A stretch of DNA of 64,000 nucleotides from Herbaspirillum aquaticum (GCF_002213425.1 NZ_NJGV01000009.1:1-64000), one strand, 5' to 3'. Numbered from the stretch's first letter, positions 7,656 through 17,860 are shown. The notes: generated by a model not told the origin, from the sequence alone. Made by a program: numbers and translations.

Positions 7656-8228
7656 TCAGGGCGCCGCCTGGGCATCCTGGCGATGGCGCTGCCAGTTGCT
7701 GGCGTAGCGTGCAGCCAGCGGCGGGTTCTTGCCGAGGATGAGCACGTTCTCGGCATTCTTGTGCTGGGCCGACCAGGTGAAGTTGTAGCTGCCCGTAATG
7801 ACGGTGGCCGTCGGCAAGGCCGTATCGATGATGATGACCTTGTTGTGGGCATTGCGGTAAGCCGTTTCCAGCCAGACCGGAATGCCGGCCGCGCGCAGCT
7901 GGCGCAGGCGGTCTTCGGAGTTCTTGTCGAGCTGGCCCGCATCCATGAGCACGCGCACGTCGATGCCGCGTTTGCGGGCGGCCACCAGTTCGTCCGTAAT
8001 AGGACGGCTGGTGAGCAGATAGGCTTGCATCAGGATCTGGCGTTGCGCGGCCTGAAGCTGGCCGACGATCAGGGCTTCGATGTCATCCCAAGGCGCGAAA
8101 GCGGATTGCACCGTCCCCTGCGCAGCCATCACCGGCGGTGGCGGCAGCGCTTCCCCGGCCTGCAGGCCAGGGGCGGCCGCTACCAGCAGGGCGGCGGCCA
8201 GGCCAGGCAGCAGGAGCCGCCGCCTCAT
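7656..8228 (-). CDS. secreted PLD-family endonuclease-like protein
   Basis: 190 residues: a cleavable signal peptide (basic MRRRLLLPGL then an Ala/Leu core, cleavage near LQAG) and a single phospholipase D half-site, HNKVIIID (128-135), with downstream GSYNFT and NAENVL. One HKD motif in a protein of this size fits the Nuc/Bfil subfamily, which acts as a homodimer on DNA. The predicted location is periplasm or outside. The start overlaps the RsmB stop by 4 bases (ATGA type), so it is translated from the rsmB message. Actual substrate (nucleic acid or phospholipid) is unknown. Confidence 0.82.
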   Translation of the reverse strand: MRRRLLLPGLAAALLVAAAPGLQAGEALPPPPVMAAQGTVQSAFAPWDDIEALIVGQLQAAQRQILMQAYLLTSRPITDELVAARKRGIDVRVLMDAGQLDKNSEDRLRQLRAAGIPVWLETAYRNAHNKVIIIDTALPTATVITGSYNFTWSAQHKNAENVLILGKNPPLAARYASNWQRHRQDAQAAP

Positions 8229-9484
8229 GCAGCGCGGCGCTCCAGGACGGCCGCGAAGAAACCGTCAGTCTGGTGCTGGTGCGGCAGCAGCTTCAGGTAA
8301 TCGCCGGTATCCAGCGCAATCTTCTGCTCGGCCAGCACTTCGCTCATGGGGCGCAACGTGAAGTCGGGATGCGAGGCCAGGAAGTCGGCGATGACTTCAT
8401 CGTTCTCTTCTTCCAGGAAGCTGCAGGTGCCATACACCAGGCGGCCGCCCGGACGCACCAGGCGCGCGGCGCTGGCCAGGATCGAGCCTTGCTTGGCGCG
8501 CATCTCGGTGAGCGTCTCCACGCTCTGGCGCCACTTCATGTCGGGGTTGCGGCGCAGGGTGCCCAAGCCGCTGCAGGGTGCATCGACCAGCACGCGATCG
8601 AGCTTGCCGGCCAGGCGCTTGACCTTGGCGTCGTTCTCGTGGGCGATCACCACCGGATGCACATTGGACAGGCCACTGCGCGCCAGGCGCGGTTTGAGCT
8701 TGGCCAGGCGCTTTTCGGACACGTCGAAGGCATACAGGCGGCCGGTATTGCGCATCAGCGCGCCCAGCGCCAGGGTCTTGCCACCGGCGCCGGCACAGAA
8801 GTCGACCACCATTTCGCCGCGCTTGGCGCCGACGATCTGGGCCAGCAGCTGGCTGCCTTCATCCTGCACTTCGATGGCGCCATCCTTGAACAGCGGCAGG
8901 TTCTGCAGGGCCGGCTTCTTGAACACGCGCAGGCCCAGCGGGGAATACGGGGTCGGTTCGCAGGCCACCGGCGCCTTGGCCAGTTCGGCGATGACGGTAT
9001 CGCGGTCGGCCTTCAAGGCATTGACCCGCAGGTCCAGCGGCGCCGGACGGTTCATGGCATCGGCCAGTTGCAGGGTGGCTTCCTCGCCCATGCGGGCGAC
9101 CAGCTTTTCCCACAGCCAGGGCGGCAGGTTGCTGCGCATCTGGGGCGCCAGTTGGGTGCGGTCGATCTGGGCCACGCGCTCCAGCCACTCGGCTTCGCCT
9201 TCCTGCAGGCCGGCGATGGATTCGGCGCCGACCGCATCGGCCAGGCCCAGCAACGCCAGGCGGCGCATCATCGGGCCGCTGCCGGATTCGGCGAAGTTGG
9301 TCAGAACCGTCTTGTTGCGCAGCAGGCCGTAGACCGCTTCAGCGATCACGCCGCGCTCGCGGCTGCCCAGGCGGGGATTGTCGCGGAAGTAGCGCGACAG
9401 GGTCACGTCGGCCGGGCCGGTGAAGCGCAGCACTTCGCGCAGCAGTTCTTCGGTATGGGGGATGATCGCGGGAGGCAATCTCAT
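8225..9484 (-). CDS. rsmB: 16S rRNA (cytosine-C5)-methyltransferase RsmB family
   Basis: SAM-dependent RNA m5C methyltransferase of 419 residues, by family expected to modify C967 of 16S rRNA. The N-terminal third is the NusB-like RNA-binding region. The SAM site is DFCAGAGGKTLALG (about 229-242). The two catalytic cysteines are in DAPCSGLGT (Cys304) and YGTCSF (Cys354). The start is about 66 bases after purN on the same strand. Position in a purN-rsmB run is common in related bacteria. Confidence 0.92.
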   Translation of the reverse strand: MRLPPAIIPHTEELLREVLRFTGPADVTLSRYFRDNPRLGSRERGVIAEAVYGLLRNKTVLTNFAESGSGPMMRRLALLGLADAVGAESIAGLQEGEAEWLERVAQIDRTQLAPQMRSNLPPWLWEKLVARMGEEATLQLADAMNRPAPLDLRVNALKADRDTVIAELAKAPVACEPTPYSPLGLRVFKKPALQNLPLFKDGAIEVQDEGSQLLAQIVGAKRGEMVVDFCAGAGGKTLALGALMRNTGRLYAFDVSEKRLAKLKPRLARSGLSNVHPVVIAHENDAKVKRLAGKLDRVLVDAPCSGLGTLRRNPDMKWRQSVETLTEMRAKQGSILASAARLVRPGGRLVYGTCSFLEEENDEVIADFLASHPDFTLRPMSEVLAEQKIALDTGDYLKLLPHQHQTDGFFAAVLERRAA

Positions 9485-9550
9485 GCTAGGTCCTTCAGAT
9501 TCAATTCAATTCAAGATAAGGGGTGCGCGGCGGCGCTTGCTCGTTGCGCC

Positions 9551-10162
9551 TCAGGCGTCGGCGGCCAGGCGCACGCGCGCGCCGTCCAGTGCCAGGCGGC
9601 CTTGCACGAACCAGCGCACGGCACGCGGATAGATCACATGTTCCTGTTCCAGGACACGCTCGGCGAGCGTCTCCTCGCTGTCCTCTTCCAGCACCGGCAC
9701 GGCAGCCTGGGCCACGATGGGACCGTGGTCGAGGTCGGGCGTGACGAAGTGCACGGTTGCGCCGTGCAGCTTCACGCCGGCCGCCAGTGCCTGCCGGTGC
9801 GTCGCCAGCCCCGGGAAACTGGGCAGCAGCGACGGGTGGATATTGAGCATGCGGCCCTGGTAATGATTGACGAACGGTGCCGTCAGGATCCGCATGAAAC
9901 CGGCCAGCACCACCAGGTCCGGCGCGAACGCGTCGATCTGCTCGCGCAGGGCGGCATCGAACTGGTCGCGCGTGGGATAGTCGCGGTTGGCCACGACGGC
10001 CGTGGCAATGCCGTGGCTGGCGGCGAATTCGAGGCCGCTGGCGTCGGCGCGGTTGCTGATGACGGCGGCGATTCGGGCAGGCCACCGCTCGGCCTGTGCA
10101 GCACGGACGATGGCTTCCATATTGCTGCCTCGTCCGGAAATCAGGATGACAATGCTTCTCAT
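9551..10162 (-). CDS. purN: phosphoribosylglycinamide formyltransferase
   Basis: Third step of purine synthesis: transfers a formyl group from 10-formyl-THF to GAR. The 203-residue protein starts MRSIVILISGRGSNMEAIVR and has the catalytic triad Asn107/His109/Asp145 in LNIHPSLLPSFPG and TPDLDHGPI. The reading frame is open for 54 more codons upstream but those bear no resemblance to the family, so the ATG at 10162 is used. Genes on both sides run in the same direction. Confidence 0.95.
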   Translation of the reverse strand: MRSIVILISGRGSNMEAIVRAAQAERWPARIAAVISNRADASGLEFAASHGIATAVVANRDYPTRDQFDAALREQIDAFAPDLVVLAGFMRILTAPFVNHYQGRMLNIHPSLLPSFPGLATHRQALAAGVKLHGATVHFVTPDLDHGPIVAQAAVPVLEEDSEETLAERVLEQEHVIYPRAVRWFVQGRLALDGARVRLAADA

Positions 10163-10262
10163 GGTGTGCGCATTGTACCTGCTGACGGCCCCTCCGCCGC
10201 CGGTTTTCACGATGTGAAAGGGCCGGCGTGGCGTAAAAGCTTTATCAAAATGTGAAGGAAAT

Positions 10263-10661
10263 TTACTGGAAGGAATAGAAAACGCGGAACGGCACCTTCT
10301 TCTCAGCCCAGTAATCGGCCGCATCGCGGAAGACGTCGAGCAAGGTCTCGCGCGCTTCCTTGTCGAATTTCTGGGTGTTGGGCAGTTGTTCCAGCACCAC
10401 GACGAAACCGATCTGCTTGCCGGCCTTGTGGGTCAGGTCAGTCAGGCAGTCATGCAGGGCATCGAAGTTCTTGCCGAAGTGCCGGGGAAACTGGAAGGCG
10501 GTGGCGATGGTGGTCAGCACCTGCTGCTTGGTCACGGCCTCGGCGCAATAGGCATAGAGAAAATGCTGCTGCAGGTGCGCGGCCTCCTGCTGCAACTCGG
10601 TCACGCGGAAAGCGCGGATCGACTGCACGATATTGGGCGGCACCGTTTTGAACAAACTCAT
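10263..10661 (-). CDS. barstar-family ribonuclease inhibitor
   Basis: 132 residues of the barstar fold: the region HFGKNFDALHDCLTDL matches the barstar helix that plugs the RNase active site, and the C-terminal strand VPFRVFYSF ends the domain. It has no signal peptide, so it is cytoplasmic. GAAGGG precedes the ATG at 10661; an ATG six codons earlier lacks a ribosome site. It lies directly downstream (131 bases) of a secreted guanyl-specific RNase on the same strand, the expected partner. Its job would be to protect the cell from unexported enzyme. Confidence 0.88.
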   Translation of the reverse strand: MSLFKTVPPNIVQSIRAFRVTELQQEAAHLQQHFLYAYCAEAVTKQQVLTTIATAFQFPRHFGKNFDALHDCLTDLTHKAGKQIGFVVVLEQLPNTQKFDKEARETLLDVFRDAADYWAEKKVPFRVFYSFQ

Positions 10662-10696
10662 TTTCCCTTCAGTATCCATAGGCGGGGCTGTGTGGC

Positions 10697-10723
10697 TGTC
10701 GTGGTTGTCGTAATTGTCGTGAT
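10697..10723. repeat. three tandem 9-base repeats between RNase and barstar genes
   Basis: TGTCGTGGT, TGTCGTAAT and TGTCGTGAT follow one another. They lie in the untranslated gap between the two genes of the RNase-inhibitor pair. No function is evident. Confidence 0.6.
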
Positions 10724-10792
10724 GGTGCTGGCTGGAATGCTGTCTCTGGCTGCAACAGGGACCGGCGCGCCCTGCCCTGCTCCCGGAGGCGA

Positions 10793-11203
10793 TCAGTCGC
10801 GTATCCGGCGGAAGGTCTTGTAATGATCGCTGGTGTAATAGTATTCGCCGGAAGAGGCCGGCTCCCCCCCGCTGATGATGCGACGGGCCCCGCGATTGCG
10901 GGCGCGCGGCGTCTTGACCGTGTATTCGCGATAATACCCGCGCTTTTGCTTGGGCAAAACCCCTTCATAGTTGCCGAAGACCGAGCCATCCTTTTCATAC
11001 GGGAAGGGCCCGCCCTGACGGATCAGGGCCATGGTCTGCTGGGCTTCGCGCGGCAGCTGGTCGAGGTTGACCTCGGGCAAGTTGCCCGGCACCGGCCCCT
11101 TGGCTTGCACCGGCGCGGCCAGCATCAGGGCCGTCAGCAGCACCAGCCAGTAACGGGTGAAGAAGGAAGAAATGAAGCGGGCTCGCATCTGCATCGTCTG
11201 CAT
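10793..11203 (-). CDS. secreted guanyl-specific ribonuclease (RNase Sa/T1 family)
   Basis: After a signal peptide (MRARFISSFF, then a hydrophobic core, cleavage near PVQAKG) the mature part closely follows Streptomyces RNase Sa: GGPFPYEKDGSVFGNYEGVL, then REYTVKTPRARNRGARRI, then YYTSDHYKTF. The catalytic Glu (NYEGVL), Arg (RGARRI) and His (SDHYKTF) are all present. The disulfide cysteines of RNase Sa are absent. The enzyme would cleave RNA after guanosine in the periplasm or outside. The start is uncertain: several ATGs lie at 11203, 11194 and 11188, none with a strong ribosome site. The barstar-type inhibitor is encoded just downstream. Confidence 0.88.
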   Translation of the reverse strand: MQTMQMRARFISSFFTRYWLVLLTALMLAAPVQAKGPVPGNLPEVNLDQLPREAQQTMALIRQGGPFPYEKDGSVFGNYEGVLPKQKRGYYREYTVKTPRARNRGARRIISGGEPASSGEYYYTSDHYKTFRRIRD

Positions 11204-11313
11204 TGATTCTGTTAATTGCAATTTTGTCAATTAATGGCAACAGCACTCGGTAGATTAACGCGTTGCTTTCGGCTAGGCAACCACGGCAGGCCAGGAACTT
11301 GACCGGCAGCAAA

Positions 11314-12519
11314 TCAGGCAGAGGCTTGGAGCAGCTGGGCGGTATCCGGTTCAAAAAAGGCCAGCACCTCCTCGCGCTTGGCGTAGGTATCGCTTTCACC
11401 CAGGGCGATCAGCTCGCGTGTGAAGCTTTGTTCAAACAACAGATAGGACGCCAGCGCCGAGCCACGCGCCTCGGTGGCACCGATACCGCCCAGCATGGTG
11501 CGGATCGGGCGCGGCAGGTTGCCGACGTGGCGGCTGGCGATGCTGTCGATGCGCTGCGAGGGCGAGATCACCAGGGTACGGATGGGTTTCAATGGCGTAT
11601 GCCGGCGCTGCTCATCGTTCAAGACCGACAAGGTCTGGTTGACCCGGTTGATGCGTTCAATGTCGGCCGACAAGCCGTCGAGGAAGATCCCCGACATCGC
11701 ATGTCCGGCTACCTGTGCCAGGCTGGGGTAATGCGGGGTATTGGTGGGGGCCTGCTCGCCCTTCTCGCCCATGCGGCCGGCGCCGATGATGAGTACCTTG
11801 GTGGCACCGAGGTGGATGGCCGGGGAAATCGGGGCGATCTGGCGCATCGAGCCATCGCCGCAATACTCGCAGCGGCCGTCGATGTACACCGGAATGGCCG
11901 GGAAGATGAAAGGAATGGCAGAAGAGGCCAGCAAATGGTCGATGCCGATCTGGTCGCGCATGGCCAGCCGCTGGGTGCGTCGCCAGGGCTCGATCTCTTG
12001 TGCGCACTGGTAGAAGGTGATGTGCTGGCCGCTGGTATAGGACGAGGCGGTCACCGCCAGCGCATGCAACTGCCCTTCGGCCAGGGCGGCATCCAGCCGT
12101 GGCAGGTCCAGCAGGCGATGCAGCATGCTCACCAGGGGAGTGTTGTCCAGCAGGGAGTTGGGCGGATTGGCGCGCCACTTGCGCAGCAGCCAGCCGAAGG
12201 AAAACAGCGACAGCCAGCGTGCCCCCGAGCGGATCACCCCCAGCGAATCGGCGCGGTACACCTGCTCCACCTGGAAATTGCTCCACACCGCCATCAGCTC
12301 GCGCACGGCTTCGCCGAAGTCGTCCGCCCGGCAGGCCAGGGCGGTGCCGTTGATGGCCCCGGCCGAGGTACCACAGATGATGGGGAAGGGATTGCTGTGC
12401 ACCGGCCAGCCGGCTTCGAGCAGGATCATCGAGAGGGCGTTGAGCACACCCACCTGGTAAGCCGCCCGCGCACCGCCGCCGGTCAGGATCAAGCCTGTTT
12501 TGTGTTCCATGGTCTCCAT
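11314..12519 (-). CDS. patatin-like phospholipase
   Basis: 401-residue cytoplasmic or membrane-associated serine lipase of the RssA/patatin group. It has the glycine-rich oxyanion loop TGGGARAAYQVG near the N-terminus, the nucleophile elbow GTSAG and the dyad Asp in CGDGSM. The region after about residue 280 is not part of the core and its role is unknown. The start at 12519 or three codons later (12510) is unresolved: the GGAG lies between them. The gene is flanked by the RNase and the HSD10-type dehydrogenase in the same direction, without obvious functional link. Confidence 0.85.
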   Translation of the reverse strand: METMEHKTGLILTGGGARAAYQVGVLNALSMILLEAGWPVHSNPFPIICGTSAGAINGTALACRADDFGEAVRELMAVWSNFQVEQVYRADSLGVIRSGARWLSLFSFGWLLRKWRANPPNSLLDNTPLVSMLHRLLDLPRLDAALAEGQLHALAVTASSYTSGQHITFYQCAQEIEPWRRTQRLAMRDQIGIDHLLASSAIPFIFPAIPVYIDGRCEYCGDGSMRQIAPISPAIHLGATKVLIIGAGRMGEKGEQAPTNTPHYPSLAQVAGHAMSGIFLDGLSADIERINRVNQTLSVLNDEQRRHTPLKPIRTLVISPSQRIDSIASRHVGNLPRPIRTMLGGIGATEARGSALASYLLFEQSFTRELIALGESDTYAKREEVLAFFEPDTAQLLQASA

Positions 12520-12580
12520 GAGGGGGAGCTTATCAGCAGCCCCCTCACTGTGGACAAGAGAATTGGCAGGCAAATGCCGT

Positions 12581-13339
12581 CTATTTGGGCTGCATGCGGA
12601 TGGCACCATCGAGGCGGATGGTCTCGCCGTTGAGCATCACGTTCTCGATGATGGTTCGGGCCAGCTGCGCGTATTCGGTGGCACGGCCCAGGCGCGGCGG
12701 GAAGGGGACGGCCTGCCCCAGCGAATCGCGCACTTCCTGCGGCATGGCCAGCATCATGGGGGTTTCGAAGATGCCGGGGGCGATGGTCATGACACGGATG
12801 CCGCTGCGCGAGAGATCACGCGCCATCGGCAGGGTCATGGCAACGATGGCCCCCTTGGAAGCCGAATAGGCCGTCTGTCCGATCTGGCCATCGTAGGCGG
12901 CCACCGAGGCGGTGTGGATGATGATGCCGCGCTCGCCCTCTTCCTGCGCCTCGGTCTTGGCCATGGCGTCGGCCGCAAAGCGGGCCATGTTGAAGCTGCC
13001 GACCAGGTTGATGTTGAGCGTCTTCATGAACAGCGCCATGCTGTGCGGGCCGTTCTTGCCGACCAGCTTCTCGGCCGGGGCGATGCCGGCGCAATTGACC
13101 AGTCCGCGCAGGCTGCCGGCCTCTTGCGCTGCATGCACCACGGCTTGGGCGTCGTCTTCCGAACTGACATCGCAGCGCACGAAGACACCGCCCAGTTCCC
13201 GGGCCAGCACACTGCCGGCCTCCTCGTTGAGATCGGCCAGCACCGGCTTGCCACCGGCGGCGGCGATCATGCGGGCAGTGGCCGCGCCCAGGCCGGATGC
13301 TGCGCCGGTGACGATGAATACATTTCCTTCGATACGCAT
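12581..13339 (-). CDS. HSD10-like 3-hydroxyacyl-CoA dehydrogenase (SDR family)
   Basis: 252-residue classical short-chain dehydrogenase. The cofactor loop is TGAASGLG (11-18), the NAG motif appears as NCAG and the catalytic residues are Ser145, Tyr158 and Lys162 (YSASK). The C-terminus NGETIRLDGAIRMQP is the signature of the type 2 3-hydroxyacyl-CoA dehydrogenase/HSD17B10 group, which oxidises short branched or straight 3-hydroxyacyl-CoAs with NAD+. AGGAG lies seven bases before the ATG; the longer frame upstream has no support. It is downstream of hppA on the same strand but separated by 204 bases and a hairpin. Confidence 0.87.
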   Translation of the reverse strand: MRIEGNVFIVTGAASGLGAATARMIAAAGGKPVLADLNEEAGSVLARELGGVFVRCDVSSEDDAQAVVHAAQEAGSLRGLVNCAGIAPAEKLVGKNGPHSMALFMKTLNINLVGSFNMARFAADAMAKTEAQEEGERGIIIHTASVAAYDGQIGQTAYSASKGAIVAMTLPMARDLSRSGIRVMTIAPGIFETPMMLAMPQEVRDSLGQAVPFPPRLGRATEYAQLARTIIENVMLNGETIRLDGAIRMQPK

Positions 13340-13487
13340 GGAGTCTCCTGTTTTTTCTCTGCGCGCAGCCAGGCGGATGGCCAGGCCGGCGAGCCATTGA
13401 TGATGGGATACATCAGGGGCCATTATTTGACGAATCGGCCAGCCTGGCAATGCAGGCTTTCCCTTCGCGGTGGAGGATTATGCGCAG

Positions 13488-13519
13488 GTCGCCGCACGAC
13501 AGACTATCCGTGCGGCGAC
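13488..13519 (-). terminator. hairpin downstream of hppA
   Basis: GTCGCCGCACG (13488-13498) pairs with CGTGCGGCGAC (13509-13519) around a 10-base loop, 24 bases past the hppA stop. There is no T-run, so it may be a Rho-assisted or 3'-protecting hairpin rather than a true intrinsic terminator. Confidence 0.5.
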
Positions 13520-13543
13520 AATCAGCACTGCGGTCAGATCGGG

Positions 13544-15583
13544 TCAGGAGACCACCGGCAGCAAAGGCACCAGCAGCAGCGCCACGATGTTGATGATCTT
13601 GATGAGCGGATTGACCGCCGGCCCGGCCGTATCCTTGTAAGGATCGCCCACGGTGTCGCCCGTGACGGCGGCCTTGTGGGCGTCCGATCCTTTGCCGCCG
13701 TGGTGGCCGTCCTCGATGTATTTCTTGGCGTTGTCCCAGGCACCACCGCCGGTGGTCATCGAGATGGCCACGAAGAGTCCGGTGACGATGGTCCCCATCA
13801 GCAGGCCACCCAGTGCCGACGGCCCCAGCAGCAGCCCGACCAGGATAGGCACGATCACCGGCAGCAGCGACGGCAGGATCATTTCACGGATGGCCGACGA
13901 GGTCAGCATGTCCACCGCGCGGTCATACTCGGGACGGCCGCTGCCGTCCATGATGCCGGGGATGTCGCGGAACTGGCGACGCACTTCCACCACCACGGCA
14001 CCGGCCGCTCGCCCGACGGCTTCCATCGCCATGGCACCGAAGAGATAGGGAATCAACCCGCCGATGAAGAGCCCGATGATCACCGCCGGGCTGGACAGGT
14101 CGAAGCTGGCGGTCTTGCCGACGGACTCCAGCGCATGCGTGTAATCGGCAAACAGCACCAGTGCTGCCAGGCCTGCCGAGCCAATCGCATAGCCCTTGGT
14201 GACGGCCTTGGTGGTATTGCCCACCGCATCGAGCGGATCGGTGATGGCGCGCACCGAATCGGGCAATCCCGACATCTCTGCAATGCCGCCCGCATTGTCG
14301 GTGATGGGTCCATAGGCATCCAGCGCCACCACGATGCCAGCCATGGACAGCATGGAGGTCGCCGCAATCGCAATGCCGTACAAGCCTGCCAGCCAGTAGG
14401 ATGCCAGGATCGCCGCGCACACCGCCAGCACGGGATACGCGGTGGACTTCATCGACACCCCGAGACCGGCGATGATATTGGTGCCATGCCCGGTGGTGGA
14501 AGCTTCGGCAATATGGCGCACCGGCTTGAAGTCGGTGCCGGTGTAGTACTCGGTGATGTAGACCATGAGACCGGTGAGCACGATGCCCACCACGGCCGCG
14601 CCCATCAGCGGCACCCGCAGTTCGGGCGGCAACAGCAGCCAGGTGACGACCGCAAAGCCGACCAGCGACAAGCCGGCTGACCACCACAGCCCGGTATAGA
14701 GCGCCGACATGATCTTCCTGCCCGGCTGCGCCTTGACCATCGCGCAACCGACGATGGAGGCCAGGATCGACACCCCGCCCAGCGCCAGCGGATAGAGTAC
14801 CGCCAGGGTTTCCAGTCCCTTGAGCATGAGACTGCCCAAAAGCATCGTCGCCACCAGCGTGACGACATAGGTCTCGAACAGGTCGGCGGCCATGCCGGCG
14901 CAATCGCCCACGTTGTCCCCGACGTTGTCGGCGATGACCGCAGGATTGCGCGGATCATCCTCAGGAATGCCGGCCTCGACCTTGCCCACCAGGTCGGCCC
15001 CCACGTCCGCGCCCTTGGTGAAGATGCCCCCGCCCAGCCGCGCGAAGATCGAGATGAGCGACGCCCCGAACGCCAGTCCGATCAAGGGCTGGATGGCATC
15101 GTGCAGGCTGACGGCGCGTCCCTGTCCGTAGACATACAGGACCCAGAAGAACAGTGACACCCCCAACAAACCCAGCCCCACCACCAGCATCCCGGTAATG
15201 GCCCCGCCCCGGAAAGCCACGCCCAGCGCCTCGTTCATGCCGCGCGTGGCGGCCTGGGCGGTGCGCACATTGGCGCGCACGGACACGTTCATCCCGATGA
15301 AACCGCAAGCCCCGGACAACACCGCTCCCAGCAGGAAGCCGATGGCGGTAAGCCAGCCCAACCCGGGGATGAGTGCAATGAGGATCAGCAGCACCACGCC
15401 CACCATGGCGATGGTGCGGTACTGCCGCGCCAGATAGGCCGCAGCCCCCTGCTGGATGGCCAGCGCGATTTCCTGCATGCGGGGGTTGCCGGGGTCCTGC
15501 TTGAGAATCCAGCGTCGAGAAACCAGGCCATAGATCACCGCGACCAAGCCGCAGGCAATGGCAAACCACAGGGCAAGTGCCAT
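13544..15583 (-). CDS. hppA: K+-independent H+-translocating membrane pyrophosphatase
   Basis: 679-residue polytopic (about 16 helices) pump that couples PPi hydrolysis to proton export. The substrate site is intact: [11 protein letters not shown] (193-203), [12 protein letters not shown] (219-230) and C-terminal Asp/Lys-rich loops. The type switch reads [12 protein letters not shown], with Lys459 and Thr462 where K+-dependent enzymes have Ala, so it should not need K+. AAAGGAG precedes the ATG at 15583; the frame is open seven codons further but has no better site. Likely role: recover energy from PPi under low-energy conditions. Confidence 0.95.
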   Translation of the reverse strand: MALALWFAIACGLVAVIYGLVSRRWILKQDPGNPRMQEIALAIQQGAAAYLARQYRTIAMVGVVLLILIALIPGLGWLTAIGFLLGAVLSGACGFIGMNVSVRANVRTAQAATRGMNEALGVAFRGGAITGMLVVGLGLLGVSLFFWVLYVYGQGRAVSLHDAIQPLIGLAFGASLISIFARLGGGIFTKGADVGADLVGKVEAGIPEDDPRNPAVIADNVGDNVGDCAGMAADLFETYVVTLVATMLLGSLMLKGLETLAVLYPLALGGVSILASIVGCAMVKAQPGRKIMSALYTGLWWSAGLSLVGFAVVTWLLLPPELRVPLMGAAVVGIVLTGLMVYITEYYTGTDFKPVRHIAEASTTGHGTNIIAGLGVSMKSTAYPVLAVCAAILASYWLAGLYGIAIAATSMLSMAGIVVALDAYGPITDNAGGIAEMSGLPDSVRAITDPLDAVGNTTKAVTKGYAIGSAGLAALVLFADYTHALESVGKTASFDLSSPAVIIGLFIGGLIPYLFGAMAMEAVGRAAGAVVVEVRRQFRDIPGIMDGSGRPEYDRAVDMLTSSAIREMILPSLLPVIVPILVGLLLGPSALGGLLMGTIVTGLFVAISMTTGGGAWDNAKKYIEDGHHGGKGSDAHKAAVTGDTVGDPYKDTAGPAVNPLIKIINIVALLLVPLLPVVS

Positions 15584-15830
15584 CTTCGTCTCCTTTGTTA
15601 TCACGACTCATCAACAATCACGAACATCCGCCGCGCCGTCCGGGTTCTGCTGTTCCGGTTCGTCGCGGCCGATACTGCGCCTGCAAATTGCGTCGCCCTT
15701 CTTTATTGGAGTTGTTGTGCCTTGCCGGGCCGCCGGTGCTACGCCCTCGGGCGGGCGTCACTACCGGTGATCGGTTTATTTACTTAGTTTTTGCGTACTG
15801 CCGTGCTGACTGCATCAACAGCGACAGCAT

Positions 15831-15854
15831 AAAAAAAGCGGACCGAAGTCCGCT
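15831..15854 (-). terminator. intrinsic terminator of adk
   Basis: AGCGGAC-CGAA-GTCCGCT forms a 7-bp stem with a stable GNRA-like loop, followed on the minus strand by T7. It starts within six bases of the adk stop. The remaining 250 bases up to hppA hold no gene. Confidence 0.9.
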
Positions 15855-15859
15855 TCACT

Positions 15860-16690
<831 letters not shown>

Positions 16691-16751
16691 TTAAGCAGTC
16701 TCCGGACTCTGATTGTGTCGTGTCAGCTTGACATGGAACTTACAGCAAGCC

Positions 16752-16776
16752 GATCCGGCCACCCTTGCGCCGGATC
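16752..16776 (-). terminator. hairpin downstream of kdsB
   Basis: GATCCGGC pairs with GCCGGATC around a 9-base loop, 24 bases past the kdsB stop. No T-run follows in the minus direction. The rest of the 283-base kdsB-adk gap shows no gene. Confidence 0.4.
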
Positions 16777-16799
16777 ATGCCTGCCGTCCGGACTAGGGA

Positions 16800-17615
16800 T
16801 CAGAGCGCGGAGATGGTCTGCACCAGCGGGCTATCCGGCGGGGCCTCGAAATGCTTGCGCACGCGCAACAGGTCTTCGGGCGTATCCACCCCGGCTTCGG
16901 GCACCAGCGAGGTCACGTGCACGGCGATGGCATGGCCGTGCCACAGCACGCGCAATTGCTCCAGCGCCTCGATGCGTTCCAGCGGGGCCGGGGCCAGCGT
17001 CGGGTAGAGCTGCAGGAAGCGGTTGCTGTAGGCATACAGGCCGATATGGCGCAGCGGGACGTACTCATTGGCATGATCCGGACCGCTGGCGTCGGGCAGG
17101 GACTCGCGCGACCTGGCGAACGCATCGCGATGCCAGGGGATGGTGGCGCGCGAGAAATACATGGCGCAGCCTTCCTTGTTCAACACCACCTTGACCACAT
17201 TGGGATTGAAGGCGTCCTCGGCGGTCCCGATGGCGTGGGCAGCCGTGGCCATGGGTACGCCGTCCTTGATGTGGGCGGCGGTGGCGGCGATGAGACCCGG
17301 ATCGATCAGAGGTTCATCACCCTGCACGTTGACCACCACCTCATCCTCGGCCAGCCCCAGCGCAGCGGCGACTTCGGCGATGCGGTCGGTGCCGGAGGGG
17401 TGATCGGCGCGGGTCATGGCCACTTCGATGCCATGCTGCTCGCAGGCGGCGTGGATGTCGTGATGGTCGGTGGCCACGATGATGCGGCTGGCCCCGGAGA
17501 GCGCGGCACGCTCGGCCACGCGCACGATCATGGGCTTGCCGCCGAGGTCGGCCAGGGGCTTGTTGGGCAGGCGCGTGGAAGCCAGGCGCGCAGGGATGAT
17601 GACAGTAAAGGTCAT
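16800..17615 (-). CDS. kdsB: 3-deoxy-manno-octulosonate cytidylyltransferase
   Basis: Activates Kdo as CMP-Kdo for lipopolysaccharide inner-core synthesis. 271 residues, beginning with the nucleotide-binding [20 protein letters not shown] and containing [11 protein letters not shown], the metal/substrate loop. The start at 17615 is placed where the family begins; the 13 codons upstream do not match. It is part of the run lpxK, Trm112-like gene, kdsB on the minus strand, a lipid A/Kdo assembly unit. Confidence 0.96.
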   Translation of the reverse strand: MTFTVIIPARLASTRLPNKPLADLGGKPMIVRVAERAALSGASRIIVATDHHDIHAACEQHGIEVAMTRADHPSGTDRIAEVAAALGLAEDEVVVNVQGDEPLIDPGLIAATAAHIKDGVPMATAAHAIGTAEDAFNPNVVKVVLNKEGCAMYFSRATIPWHRDAFARSRESLPDASGPDHANEYVPLRHIGLYAYSNRFLQLYPTLAPAPLERIEALEQLRVLWHGHAIAVHVTSLVPEAGVDTPEDLLRVRKHFEAPPDSPLVQTISAL

Positions 17616-17671
17616 GGAATCAACCGCAGCAGGAAGGCAGAAATCAGGAATCAAAAGTTCGCGGATCAGCG

Positions 17672-17860
17672 TCAGGCCGCAGGCGCTGCCGGCACTGCCG
17701 ACAGTTCGCGCGCTTCATCGGCCCACATGATGGGGATGCCATCGCGGATGGGGTAAGCCAGCTTGTCTGCCTTGCAGATCAGTTCCTGGGCTTTTTTGTC
17801 GTAGTCCAGCGGGCCCTTGCAGATGGGGCAAACCAGGATATCAAGCAGTCGGGCGTTCAC
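17672..17860 (-). CDS. Trm112-family small zinc protein (YcaR-like)
   Basis: 62 residues starting [20 protein letters not shown]. One CxxC pair is at the N-terminus and a third Cys is in [20 protein letters not shown]; the fold is that of Trm112. It lies between lpxK and kdsB, as ycaR does in many proteobacteria, and its first 20 bases overlap the end of lpxK, implying translational coupling. Its biochemical role in this setting is not established; in other organisms Trm112 activates methyltransferases. Confidence 0.9.
   Translation of the reverse strand: MNARLLDILVCPICKGPLDYDKKAQELICKADKLAYPIRDGIPIMWADEARELSAVPAAPAA

Noticed and set aside
10263..11203. RNase-barstar pair as a polymorphic toxin/contact-dependent inhibition module
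   Set aside because: The RNase is a small free-standing secreted enzyme without delivery domains (no Rhs, VgrG, CdiA or LXG parts), and no secretion-system gene is nearby.
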